From Planctomycetota bacterium (lineage in GTDB: Bacteria; Planctomycetota; Phycisphaerae; WQYP01), in NCBI GenBank assembly GCA_021805585.1, contig JAJZEY010000019.1, positions 1-9,191 of the forward strand: DNA of 9,191 bases, read 5' to 3'. This document shows, piece after piece, positions 1 through 7,266 of the stretch (the first letter of the stretch is position 1; every line of letters begins with the position of its first letter). The notes beneath the pieces are model-generated. The model saw nothing but the letters and a program-made list of their open reading frames with translations. It was not told the origin of the DNA and searched no databases. The position numbers and the translations under genes are program-made.

Positions 1-280
1 TTGTCCCTTTGGAGATAAACCCCGCCGTTCGACATGGTTCGAGGCGAAAGAAAAATTCTAAATAGCCCTCTATTTGCACTTGACAAAGGCTTGCTCATAG
101 ATGCTCATAGATGCTCATAGATGCTCATAGATGCTCTGTGTTGCGGAAGCAACGCGGGCGGGGCCTTTCACAAGCTATTTTGCCCATCGCCGGAAAAATT
201 GGCAGCTCTTGGGGAATCAGGAATCAGAAAACGTATGGCCACAGGGGATCCGGGGCCTGCCGCTTTCCGTAGTGTGGATT
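1..280. other. gene-free left flank
   Basis: No reading frame here looks like a conserved protein. The stretch holds a TTGACA hexamer (80-85), the 10-bp tandem repeat (92-136), a small hairpin GTTGC-GGAA-GCAAC at 140-153, and a 7-bp tandem duplication of GGAATCA at 213-226. It lies downstream of the decayed minus-strand gene and shows no clear terminator for it. A short minus-strand frame with an ATG at 33-35 runs off the left edge and cannot be judged. Confidence 0.5.
92..136. repeat. 10-bp tandem repeat, about 4.5 copies
   Basis: The unit TGCTCATAGA is repeated head to tail without mismatch four times, followed by a partial TGCTC. The period is 10 bp, close to one helical turn and not a multiple of three, so it is unlikely to be coding. 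It begins seven bases after a perfect TTGACA hexamer (80-85), so a copy-number change would shift any downstream element by whole turns of the helix. It could be a protein-binding array or simply a slippage-prone microsatellite. The repeat is seen directly; its role is unknown. Confidence 0.9.
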
Positions 281-889
281 TTATTTTCCCTGTATTGATA
301 TCCCCTTTGGCCAGGAATAGCGTCCCGGTGGAAAACTGAGCGTGACGGTTATGGCGTCAAGGCGGTACAAGCTTGCCGGAAGTTTATGTTTGTAAATAGT
401 TGAGAAATATCCGACGGACGACACACGGCAGCGGGTGGCACCAAGCGTATAGGTCAGCGGTTTACCCGTAAATGGATCATCGGGCAGGGCCGGAAGAAAA
501 TGCCCGACCAGCGCTGCGGGCGAATTCGGGTAATGACCGTGACTGAAGCGGTATGCCGCAAGTGCCAGAGATACCTGGTCGAGTTGGGTTCGCGCCGCGG
601 TAGCAGCGCGAATGTTTATAATATGGGGCGCTGGCGAAATAAATTTAAGCGAGGGCGGGACGTGCGGCGGACCCGTTCGGCTGGCGGTTGCCAACCGTGC
701 CGAATACCAGTGCATGAAATGCTGATACGCGATCCGCCGTGCAAGAAAGGACCGGTGTTTCATCGCCGTTACTTCACGATCAAAGAATTTGTTGACCCAT
801 TGCTTGGCGATCGTCGGTTCACCGGTAGTCCATGGCCATGCGGCATATAAGATGAAAGCCCGAACTTGCCCAAGGCCGCCCGGCGGGAC

Positions 890-894
890 TTTTT
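890..894 (-). other. homopolymer run at the inferred frameshift
   Basis: The minus strand reads GCC AAA AAG TCC in the upstream frame. Moving to the -1 frame after AAG gives V-P-P-G-G-L-G-Q-V-R-A-F-I-L-Y, which continues open to the real C-terminus. Without the shift, the upstream frame degenerates and stops at 769-771. A one-base deletion in the A5/T5 run is the simplest cause. The exact base is uncertain within about 40 nt. Confidence 0.6.
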
Positions 895-948
895 GGCAAT
901 CCTTTGAACCATGTCCAGGCAGAACAGCCGTTCACCGGAATTCAGCGC

Positions 949-951
949 TTA
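949..951 (-). other. premature in-frame TAA in the decayed gene
   Basis: On the minus strand the codons read L-A-stop-A-L-N-S-G-E-R, and the frame stays open and family-like on both sides of the TAA. A single substitution from GAA (Glu) or CAA (Gln) would explain it. This is the first of the two lesions in the 281-1896 gene. Confidence 0.75.
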
Positions 952-1896
952 AGCCAGCGGCACAAAATGAGGCAGCCGGTGCAGTTCGGCGGCATAATTC
1001 CGATAATTTTTTGCGGTTACCCAGCCCGCGTTGGCCAGCGCGGCATCGCTTCGGCAGGCTGATGCCTCAATCGAATATCCGACCAGCGTGCTGATGAGAA
1101 AGTCTGACTGGGTCATCAGTCGGGCAATGCGATGACATGCCAGAAGATCATGTTCCGATTCAGCCAATTTCCCTTCATAAAGTTCCAGCATGGCACGGTC
1201 CGCAAGGGCATTGGTGATGTCTTTGCATGTCGCCAGATATGGCAGCAGGATGCCGACCAGCCCGACGTGCCGGCGCGAGTAAATCGGCGGGACGTAAAAT
1301 TTTGGAAGCCGCGATGCCTTTACGATTTTGTCCAATGCAAGGCGATTCAGTCGTATCCATTGCGCCAGCCAGGGAAATCGCCGGGCGGACCATGGTCTGT
1401 CTTGAGCGGCACCCTGCACCATTGCGGCATAGTTTAAATTGTTGGGATAACCTGCGGCAATTCCGGTCCCCGGTGCCGTTCCGGTCGGCGGAATTGTATT
1501 CTTTTTAAGAAAATCCGATAAATTTTCGTATTGCGGTCCCGTAAACCAGGGGCCTTTTAATCCCAGGTGTTTTATCAGATTATGCATTTGCCGCGCATCG
1601 CCTTGAAATGCGTACCGGCCATTAACCTTTTTCCACAGGCCAATGTAAAGACTGTGGCGGCACGCGGCCAAAATTGGAATCGCGGCGTTATTGGCGGGCG
1701 TCACTCCGCGGGAAATAATCCGATTATAGACCACTCCATAATTTACGTAGCCGCCGGGCTTGGTCGGATGGGATATTTGTATGGTGACCGGGTCGTTTGG
1801 AATTGCCTCACGTGCCGAAACCGGCACAATACAGGGAAAAGAAACGCCGGCAACCAGAGCCGCCAGGGTTGCGGATTTGAGCATTCCGGTAATCAT

Positions 1897-2032
1897 CAGC
1901 AAGCTCCTGCCATTTTGTTTTTTTATTGGCGCGCCAGGGGCTTTGGAATCGATATGGTTATAATTCGATAGTTGGCGGGTTGCAATAAAAATGGCGCAAA
2001 AATCAGTATTGCGTCCGCTTTTTCCGTGGAAA
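1897..2032. other. queE to decayed-gene spacer
   Basis: This 136-base spacer between the queE stop and the SD of the downstream decayed gene has a perfect 10-bp palindrome, TGGCGCGCCA, at 1927-1936, and an A-rich tract on the minus strand just before the AGGAG at 1904-1908. I see no hairpin followed by a U tract that would end the queCE transcript here, so read-through into the decayed gene is possible. Confidence 0.4.
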
Positions 2033-2728
2033 TCAGGTTCCACGCGTATTGCCATAAAGCAATACATGCAGCCGCGGGCCAAAACGCCAGCCGTATTGCT
2101 TGCAAATTTCGGCAATCCAGCCGCTGCGGCTCGCCAAGTCCGCGGCGGAAATTCCTTCCGGCATCAGAATCACATCTTCAGACCGCACATTTCCGATGCG
2201 GTTAAGCACCTGCTGAATTTCATTGACATCCGCCGGTTGGGTGACCACAAATTTCCATTGAACATCCGCAATACGATTGCTGTGGCAAAAGCGCTTAAGA
2301 ATTTCCGGTGCCAACCGCTGGCGGTCGTGGGTGGCCGCAAAACGACCGCCTTCACGACTGATGGGTGTGGAATTGGCAAGTTTCGGGCTGACACTGGCCA
2401 GATGCAGCGGAATATCCAGCCAGACCGTTCCGGCGGTTTCCAGGGTGACCAATCGGCCCAGAGCGGTCAGGCGGTCAACCAGTGCGGGCAGGTCACTTTG
2501 AAGCATCGGTTCGCCGCCGGTAATCACCACATGCTGCGTGGGATGCGGTTTGATGGCTTCCAGAACTTGGGCAACCGTCATGTCCTGACCGGTCGGATTC
2601 CAGGATGCCCAGGGCGTATCGCACCAGGTGCAGCGCAAGTTGCAGCCACTGGTTCGTATAAACACCGACGGCGTACCGGCCAATTTTCCTTCCCCCTGAA
2701 TGGAATAGAATATTTCTGAAATTTTCAT
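2033..2728 (-). CDS. queE: 7-carboxy-7-deazaguanine synthase (radical SAM)
   Basis: QueE converts 6-carboxy-5,6,7,8-tetrahydropterin to 7-carboxy-7-deazaguanine, the ring-contracting step toward preQ0 and queuosine. It is a cytosolic radical S-adenosylmethionine enzyme with a 4Fe-4S cluster. The protein has 231 residues, normal for the family. The N-terminus ([14 protein letters not shown]) is typical. The cluster ligands are in CNLRCTWC (Cys 29, 33, 36; CxxxCxxC), the SAM-binding GGEP is at 71-74, and the C-terminus ends [13 protein letters not shown]. An upstream in-frame start at 2821 would add 31 residues lying inside queC with no family resemblance, so ATG 2728 is preferred. That ATG overlaps the queC stop as ATGA, which indicates one mRNA and probably translational coupling. 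No terminator is evident after the stop. Confidence 0.95.
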   Translation of the reverse strand: MKISEIFYSIQGEGKLAGTPSVFIRTSGCNLRCTWCDTPWASWNPTGQDMTVAQVLEAIKPHPTQHVVITGGEPMLQSDLPALVDRLTALGRLVTLETAGTVWLDIPLHLASVSPKLANSTPISREGGRFAATHDRQRLAPEILKRFCHSNRIADVQWKFVVTQPADVNEIQQVLNRIGNVRSEDVILMPEGISAADLASRSGWIAEICKQYGWRFGPRLHVLLYGNTRGT

Positions 2729-3450
2729 AGCCGCTGGCCACCCGGAGGCGTAACGTAAGTGACTGGATCTTTCATGCCAAGCTGGGCAAATGCGGCCAGC
2801 CGCAAACGACACGCGTCGCAATGGCCGCAGGCAATCGATTCCGGTGTGGGATCATAGCAGGAGACGGTTTGCGAATAATCCACGCCAAGCGAAAGTCCGA
2901 GCCGGATGATTTCCACCTTGGAAAGTTGAATTAACGGTGTGTGAACGGTGAATTTGCCATGACCTTCAACACCGGCGCGGGTCGCCAGATTGGCGGTGCG
3001 CTCAAAAGCGGTAATAAATTCGGGGCGGCAATCCGGATAGCCGGAATAGTCCACCGCGTTGACACCCATGCAAATGTTAAAACTTTCCAGCACTTCAGCC
3101 CAGGCCAGACCGCAGGAAAGAAAGACCGTGTTGCGGGCCGGCACATAAGTAATGGGGATTACGCTGGACGCGGGATTGCCACCCACAGATTCCATATCCC
3201 GGTCTTTGGGAACAGGAATTTGAGCCGTAAGTGCCGAACCACCGAATTGCCGCAGATCCAGTTTCAGTGTGACGTGGCGTTCTACCCTTGCGGCATTGGC
3301 GAGGACGGCAGCGGCGGCGAGTTCCACCCGATGCCGCTGGCCGTAGTCGAAGCTAAGGGCATAGACGGCAAAATCCTGACTTTTAGCCCAGGCGAGTACT
3401 GTGGCGGAATCCAATCCGCCGCTCAACAAAACCACCGCGCGCTGTTGCAT
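2725..3450 (-). CDS. queC: 7-cyano-7-deazaguanine synthase
   Basis: QueC uses ATP and ammonia to convert 7-carboxy-7-deazaguanine to preQ0, the step after QueE. From ATG 3450 the protein has 241 residues, normal for the family. It shows the N-type ATP pyrophosphatase P-loop SGGLDS at 10-15, the SFDYGQRH segment at 33-40, YVPARNT at 102-108, and [15 protein letters not shown] at 131-145. The C-terminal zinc site has Cys 198, 208, 211 and 214 (SCY...CGHCDAC). A GTG ten codons upstream (3478-3480) is in frame, but those residues are not family-like and the GTG sits before the GGAG at 3462-3465. The ATG has AGGA three bases away and GGAG eleven bases away. queC is first in the pair with queE; no queD, folE or queF lies in the window, so the pathway must be completed elsewhere. 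Confidence 0.96.
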   Translation of the reverse strand: MQQRAVVLLSGGLDSATVLAWAKSQDFAVYALSFDYGQRHRVELAAAAVLANAARVERHVTLKLDLRQFGGSALTAQIPVPKDRDMESVGGNPASSVIPITYVPARNTVFLSCGLAWAEVLESFNICMGVNAVDYSGYPDCRPEFITAFERTANLATRAGVEGHGKFTVHTPLIQLSKVEIIRLGLSLGVDYSQTVSCYDPTPESIACGHCDACRLRLAAFAQLGMKDPVTYVTPPGGQRL

Positions 3451-3465
3451 GAATCCTGATGCTCC

Positions 3466-3534
3466 AAAAAAGGCGATCACTGTCCGGTAGCAAGTTTAAC
3501 GCCTTGGCCGGTTTGCGCCGAGAGTTAAACCGGA
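3466..3534 (-). promoter_or_regulatory. candidate attenuator-like leader of queC
   Basis: Reading the minus strand, TCCGGTTTAAC (3534-3524) can pair with the nearby AAACCGG (3514-3508). Alternatively it can pair with the more distant GTTAAAC (3500-3494), extended by CGGA (3485-3482). The two pairings exclude each other. A third stem, AAGGCG (3505-3500) with CGCCTT (3475-3470), has a large loop and ends in a run of six U (3471-3466), directly before the GGAG of queC. This resembles a terminator/antiterminator or SD-sequestering arrangement. No known preQ1 class consensus was recognised. The pairings are seen in the sequence; regulation is inference. Confidence 0.35.
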
Positions 3535-3659
3535 AGAACCAAAACGTACCCGCGCTAACCCCAGAAAGCATTGGCCCATGGGTATTCCGTGCGCATGTGT
3601 CCCCCGATACCAGGTTGCGTACCGAATTTCACCGGCGGGATCAGACGGAACATGCGCTG

Positions 3660-3687
3660 TTGTTTAATCAAATTGCGACGGTACGAT
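3660..3687 (+). promoter_or_regulatory. weak candidate sigma70-type promoter
   Basis: TTGTTT and TACGAT are spaced by 16 bases, each with several matches to the consensus hexamers. Transcription would start near 3694 and leave a leader of about 80 nt before the ATG at 3773. Matches of this quality occur often by chance. Confidence 0.2.
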
Positions 3688-3772
3688 AGTGTGCCGTGAT
3701 GGGCGATGCCGCGGGTGACTTTCCGGATATCGCCTGCCCAATGGAAATTTTCCGAAAAAAGGCGGTAAGGAC

Positions 3773-5854
3773 ATGAGCATTTCCAGCGCACCCATGTTGA
3801 GCATATGGTTCGGCAATTTTTTTGAACCGTTCTACAGCAGTCGCCAGGCGGTTGTCCGCGGCCTGAAAGACGTTGCCGACCTGGGATTTAATTCGGTGAA
3901 TCTGGATTCCAAACCGTGGGAAGATTTTTTCGCCCGCTATAGCGGTCAACCGGCCAGCACTTATGTGGGAATGCAGGAATTCATGATGCAGGAGATTCAG
4001 TCGCTGGGCCTGGATTACACGCATCTGGCCTTGTATCTGTGTGGTGATAATTTATATCCCAATATTCGCGATGTGCCGCCGGTACGCGGTGAAGAAAGCA
4101 TTCGGCCTGATGGTCGGCCGATGGGAACCTACAAATACTGGTCGCCAAAAGCGCAGGCCACCATGGTGGAACATGTACGCGGTCTGCTGGCGCTCTATGC
4201 CGCGGGCATGCGGCGCACCAACGAAACGCCATCGCGCATTATTATGCAAACCATGTTTGAACCGATACCCAAACCGAGTTTTGACGCCGAAGGTCGCGCC
4301 CGCTATCTGGCCTGGCTGACAGGCCGCTATGGCGGCAATATTGGCCGCCTGAATCGGCGTTACGGCACGAATGCTGAATCGTTTGAGGATTTAACTTCGT
4401 CGGAATACTACCTGCGGCCGGAGGAACTTAACTGGGTGGATTGTGCGCGGCCGCGGGCAGAAGATTTTGCCGCCCGCACGCCGGATTTTTACCGGTGGAT
4501 TGATAATCAAACCTATCTGGCCGGAGAGCTTCAGCAATATCTGGCGACCATGAAAGAGCAGTGGAGGCGGATGGATCCGCCCATTTTCATCCAGCCGTTG
4601 CTGCACCAGTGGGGTTATTTCTTTAACCCGCCGGGGCAAATTTCCTGGCAAACCGGCCAGCGGGGGCTGGATATTTATCAATGCGCGGACCACGTGGACA
4701 GCGTGTTGTTTATTGCGGCTCCGCTGAATGCGGAAAATCGCGCCGATGCGATGGCCCTGAGTGTGGAGGAATCCATTTTGCGCTGCGCCAACAACGGCCA
4801 GCCGTTTACCGGGGGACTTTACCTTGGGAGGCATGTGAATGGCGATATTTATCAACTGGTGCCTCCGGCGGAATCAATCGGCACACTGATTGCCGGAGGC
4901 GCAAAATCATTGCACGTGTATGGGTACAGCGGGCTGGATGACGGCGGCGTCATGTATCGGATGGATGAGGTATTCAAGGAATCGCTGCGGGCCGGTAATG
5001 CGTGGGCGGCAAAAGTGATTCCGCTGTTGGACAAGCCAAGAACCAGAGAAGCCGCGATCCTGTTTCCCGCGGAAATGAGCCTTTATGAGCCACTGGAAGT
5101 GGATGTGGAGGGTCGGCACCGCATGGACCTGCTGGGGTGGTATGCACAGTTGGTGGATGCCGGCTGGCATGTGGATATTCTGCATCCGCGGCAAATCACA
5201 GCCGGTGCATTGCGGGACTATTCTGTTCTGGTGATACCCCATTGTGAACTTTACGATCTGGCGGACAATTCCGCACTCGAAGCGGCGGTTCATGCGTTTA
5301 CCCTCGCCGGTGGAAAGGTGCTGCATGGACCGCACTGCGCGCTGGCGGCAAATGCCTTTGGCATAAAGGAACAACCGGTTGCGTTTGATTGTATCGCGTG
5401 GCGGGAGCCGATTATTCCGCATGGATGGTCCACTGTGGCATATGCCAATGGCCGTCCGATCGGCGGTTATATTCAATCCGGTGCGGCGGCCATCGCCGAA
5501 ACGACTGTGGGAGCGGGCAAGGTATTTTCGTTTGGCTTTCAGTACGGATATGCCTATAGCCGCCGGACAATGCCCATCGTCCCGCCGCAATATGGCAAAC
5601 AGGAAATGCACCCGATTGTATTGATGCGGGACCCACCAGTGACCACGATCATAGGTTCGGCAAAAAGCTGGGTATGTAAGCCCATTCGCGGCGTGGAATT
5701 TGCACGTTTTGGCGAACGGCTGGTGGTGGTGAACCATCGGTCCAGCCCTGTGGATATACGCGGTATTGCGAAAATTGAGGAAATAGCCCAAGTTTCCACA
5801 AATGCCGGGATGGTCGCAGCGCACAGCGCCACGTGTTTAACGCTGTCCGCATAA
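3773..5854 (+). CDS. GH42 beta-galactosidase-like protein, active site apparently altered
   Basis: The 693-residue length and domain order match GH42: a (beta/alpha)8 barrel at roughly 8-410, then a glutamine-amidotransferase-like domain at about 425-525 (EAAILFPAEMSLYEP, then ALRDYSVLVIPHCELY and AGGKVLHG), then a small C-terminal beta domain. In the barrel, YLAWLTGRYGGNIGRLNRRYGT (178-199) matches the segment that follows the acid/base in GH42. The Glu in MFEP (E163) is about 15 residues before it and could be that acid/base, although the usual Asn before Glu is Phe here. Where GH42 normally has PFxxME before the QPG stretch, this protein has PFTGGL (344-349), so the usual nucleophile appears absent. 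There is no signal peptide, so it is probably cytosolic. The start has AAGGA only one base before the ATG; M8 lacks an SD. Substrate is unknown; it may be a related clan GH-A family or a non-catalytic member. Confidence 0.75.
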   Translation: MSISSAPMLSIWFGNFFEPFYSSRQAVVRGLKDVADLGFNSVNLDSKPWEDFFARYSGQPASTYVGMQEFMMQEIQSLGLDYTHLALYLCGDNLYPNIRDVPPVRGEESIRPDGRPMGTYKYWSPKAQATMVEHVRGLLALYAAGMRRTNETPSRIIMQTMFEPIPKPSFDAEGRARYLAWLTGRYGGNIGRLNRRYGTNAESFEDLTSSEYYLRPEELNWVDCARPRAEDFAARTPDFYRWIDNQTYLAGELQQYLATMKEQWRRMDPPIFIQPLLHQWGYFFNPPGQISWQTGQRGLDIYQCADHVDSVLFIAAPLNAENRADAMALSVEESILRCANNGQPFTGGLYLGRHVNGDIYQLVPPAESIGTLIAGGAKSLHVYGYSGLDDGGVMYRMDEVFKESLRAGNAWAAKVIPLLDKPRTREAAILFPAEMSLYEPLEVDVEGRHRMDLLGWYAQLVDAGWHVDILHPRQITAGALRDYSVLVIPHCELYDLADNSALEAAVHAFTLAGGKVLHGPHCALAANAFGIKEQPVAFDCIAWREPIIPHGWSTVAYANGRPIGGYIQSGAAAIAETTVGAGKVFSFGFQYGYAYSRRTMPIVPPQYGKQEMHPIVLMRDPPVTTIIGSAKSWVCKPIRGVEFARFGERLVVVNHRSSPVDIRGIAKIEEIAQVSTNAGMVAAHSATCLTLSA

Positions 5855-5896
5855 GCATAAACACTGGTGCCGGCCACGGATTGGCCGCACGAACCC

Positions 5897-6040
5897 ATGC
5901 CAACAGTTTGGGTGCATGCACGCAAAGCAATTAAAGGGAAACAGGCAAATTCCGGAAAAGTGCGGCAGGTAATTTGCCAGCGGTGCATGCGGCGTGTAAC
6001 TTACCGTGCTAAGCCGAAGTGGCTTAAATGCGGGTGGTAA
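5897..6040 (+). CDS. possible 47-residue basic Cys-containing small protein
   Basis: An ATG frame of 47 codons lies wholly between the GH42-like gene and leuB. It is rich in Lys and Arg and contains VICQRCMRR (residues 37-ward region of the frame's second half) followed by KPKWLKCGW, a spacing reminiscent of small zinc-ribbon segments, but only three cysteines are present and a fourth ligand is missing. There is no SD before the ATG and the frame overlaps the inverted repeats, so it may be chance. I do not recognise a family. Confidence 0.18.
   Translation: MPTVWVHARKAIKGKQANSGKVRQVICQRCMRRVTYRAKPKWLKCGW
5974..6002 (+). promoter_or_regulatory. weak candidate promoter for leuB
   Basis: TTGCCA (5974-5979, five of six consensus bases) is followed after 17 bases by TAACTT (5997-6002, three of six). 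A start near 6009 would place the 6010-6026 hairpin at the very 5' end of a leader of about 90 nt. The -10 match is poor. Confidence 0.2.
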
Positions 6041-6041
6041 G
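6000..6041 (+). promoter_or_regulatory. nested hairpin upstream of leuB
   Basis: An outer stem CTTACC (6000-6005) pairs with GGTAAG (6036-6041), and an inner stem TAAGCC (6010-6015) pairs with GGCTTA (6021-6026) around a GAAGT loop. It lies about 60 bases before the leuB ATG. It could be a transcript leader structure or an operator. The pairing is seen; function is unknown. Confidence 0.35.
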
Positions 6042-6099
6042 CCCCGTAAAACGATATTGATAACGCCCTGATAATTCGTTGGCTGGAGCGAAACTCAAC

Positions 6100-7182
6100 A
6101 TGGAATTGAAACTTGCGGTTCTTCCCGGAGATGGCATCGGCACGGAAGTGGTGGATGCGTCCATGCATGTGCTGGAAGCTGTGGCGAGAAAATATGGCCA
6201 CAAAGTGCGCGCCCAATATGCTGATGTCGGCTGGATTGCCATTGACCGCCATGGAACCGCACTGCCGCAGGCCACGCGGGATATCTGCCGCGCCAACGAT
6301 GCGATTTTATTTGGCGCGGTGGGGCTGCCGGACCGTGATATTACACTGCCGCAGGCGCAGCGGCCGGAACGTGTGGCGCTTCTCGAATTACGCAAGGGAT
6401 TGTTTGCCAACCTGCGCCATGTGGTGCTGCCGCCGGGACTCGCCGACCGCTGCCCGCTCAAGCCGGCACTTATTGCCGGCGGCATTGATATTATGATCAT
6501 CCGTGAGCTTACCGGCGGCCTGTATTACGGCCAGCCGCAGGGCATTCGCGGCACCGCGCCCAATCGGGAGGCGGTGGACACGATGGCCTACAGCGAACAT
6601 GAAATTCGCCGCATTATTAAGGTTGGCTTCCAAGCCGCGCAGAATCGCCGCAAGAGGCTGACCAGTGTGGACAAGGCGAATATTCTTGCCACCAGCCAGT
6701 TGTGGCGGGAAACCGCGGTGGCCATGGGCAGGGAATATCCTGATGTAAAGCTTGATCACATGTATGTGGACAACGCGTCCATGCAGCTTTTGCGGCGGCC
6801 ATCGGACTTTGACGTGATTGTGACCGAAAACACCTTCGGCGATATTTTGTCCGACGAAGCTTCCATGCTGGCCGGGTCGATCGGTCTTGTACCATCGGCT
6901 TGTCTGGGAGAAAAGGATGGTTCAGGCAAAGGGGCCGTGCCGTTTTATGAGCCTATTCACGGCAGTGCTCCAGACATTGCCGGCCAGAACAAGGCGAATC
7001 CGGTTGGCACGATTTTGACTGTCGCCATGATGCTGACCTACACCTTTGGTTTAACGCGCGAAGCCGAAGCCATTTCCAATGCCACTTTTGGGGTTCTAAA
7101 CGAAGGAAAAGTGTTGACCGGCGACCTTGGCGGAACGGCGACTTGCAGTGCGGTGGCCGACGCGGTGATTGCCCGAATCTGA
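6100..7182 (+). CDS. leuB: 3-isopropylmalate dehydrogenase
   Basis: LeuB performs the NAD-dependent oxidative decarboxylation of 3-isopropylmalate to 2-oxoisocaproate in leucine synthesis, in the cytoplasm. The 360-residue protein has the family length. It starts with LAVLPGDGIGTEV (5-17), and has LLELRKGLFANLR at 94-106 (LeuB-type substrate-binding Arg), RELTGGLYYGQPQG at 135-148 with the catalytic Tyr, DKANIL at 191-196 with the catalytic Lys, the metal and substrate site around MYVDNA (221-226), the signature NTFGDILSDEASMLAGSIGL (244-263), and EPIHGSAPDI (284-293). ATG 6100 is chosen over an in-frame TTG at 6079 because the extra residues are not family-like; GGAG lies 11 bases upstream. 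No leuA, leuC or leuD is adjacent. The gene converges on proS with an 84-base gap. Confidence 0.95.
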   Translation: MELKLAVLPGDGIGTEVVDASMHVLEAVARKYGHKVRAQYADVGWIAIDRHGTALPQATRDICRANDAILFGAVGLPDRDITLPQAQRPERVALLELRKGLFANLRHVVLPPGLADRCPLKPALIAGGIDIMIIRELTGGLYYGQPQGIRGTAPNREAVDTMAYSEHEIRRIIKVGFQAAQNRRKRLTSVDKANILATSQLWRETAVAMGREYPDVKLDHMYVDNASMQLLRRPSDFDVIVTENTFGDILSDEASMLAGSIGLVPSACLGEKDGSGKGAVPFYEPIHGSAPDIAGQNKANPVGTILTVAMMLTYTFGLTREAEAISNATFGVLNEGKVLTGDLGGTATCSAVADAVIARI

Positions 7183-7224
7183 TGCCGAACAAGACCGATA
7201 AACGAATATCCAAGCCCTGGTGAA

Positions 7225-7241
7225 ACGGGCAGGTCGCCCGT
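7225..7241. terminator. candidate hairpin between convergent leuB and proS
   Basis: ACGGGC (7225-7230) and GCCCGT (7236-7241) form a six-base stem around AGGTC in the 84-base gap between the convergent stops. On the minus strand it is followed by a short TTT, so it is slightly better as the proS terminator. On the plus strand no T tract follows. The U tract is weak either way. Confidence 0.35.
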
Positions 7242-7266
7242 CGGCTGCGCTGCGGCGTAAATTCGC

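Larger units (their letters stand above)
281..1896 (-). pseudogene. decayed gene for a putative exported planctomycete-type protein (nonsense plus frameshift)
   Basis: I cannot assign a function. The ATG at 1896 has AGGAG seven bases upstream and opens a likely signal peptide (residues 1-28, hydrophobic core then VSA|RE), so export is inferred. An 'RGVTPANNAA' motif lies at residues 64-72. The frame reaches 315 codons and stops at TAA 949-951. Beyond the stop the same frame still reads family-like sequence (ALNSGERLFCLDMVQRIAKK), so the stop looks like a nonsense change, perhaps from GAA. Near the T5 run at 890-894 the coding signal moves to the -1 frame and continues (RAFILYAAWPWTTGEP) into the C-terminal part, which contains 'AAYRFSHGHYPNS' and 'DDPFTGKPLTY' and ends at 281. 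The whole span is 1616 nt, one base short of 539 codons, which fits a single lost base. Two independent lesions favour a pseudogene. A truncated 315-residue product or sequencing error remain possible. Confidence 0.8.
3451..3772. other. divergent intergenic region between queC and the GH42-like gene
   Basis: This 322-base region separates divergent genes, so it should hold promoters for both. The queC side contains the structured leader. On the plus strand a weak sigma70-like pair, TTGTTT (3660-3665) and TACGAT (3682-3687) with a 16-base spacer, could serve the gene at 3773. Frames open on both strands in the middle lack an SD and a recognisable family. Confidence 0.4.
5855..6099. other. intergenic region rich in inverted repeats
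   Basis: The space between the GH42-like gene and leuB holds four inverted repeats: CGGCCA/TGGCCG (5871-5887), the perfect palindrome GTGCATGCAC (5912-5921), GGCAAATT/AATTTGCC (5944-5978), and a nested pair CTTACC/GGTAAG around TAAGCC/GGCTTA (6000-6041). GGTGCATGC occurs twice (5911-5919 and 5982-5990). None is followed by a U tract, so no intrinsic terminator for the upstream gene is evident. Confidence 0.6.

Noticed and set aside
1..35. Minus-strand ATG at 33-35 running off the left edge
   Set aside because: Only eleven codons are visible, no SD precedes it, and nothing supports a gene.
92..136. Tandem repeat as a CRISPR array
   Set aside because: The units are 10 bp and directly adjacent with no spacers, and no cas gene is present.
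121..339. 72-codon plus-strand frame beginning in the tandem repeat
   Set aside because: Its start lies inside the repeat with no SD, it has no family resemblance, and it overlaps the end of the decayed gene on the other strand.
1927..1936. Palindrome TGGCGCGCCA as an operator
   Set aside because: A single 10-bp GC-rich palindrome without a second copy or a positioned promoter is expected by chance in DNA of this composition.
3555..3791. 78-codon minus-strand frame between queC and the GH42-like gene
   Set aside because: There is no SD at any of its ATG codons, it has no recognisable family, and it overlaps the start of the divergent gene. It is probably chance, although it lies where a small gene could be missed.
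5871..5887. Intrinsic terminator after the GH42-like gene
   Set aside because: The six-base stem is not followed by a T tract.
5897..6040. Leucine leader peptide controlling leuB
   Set aside because: The small frame has only one Leu codon and no Leu run, so classical leucine attenuation is not supported.
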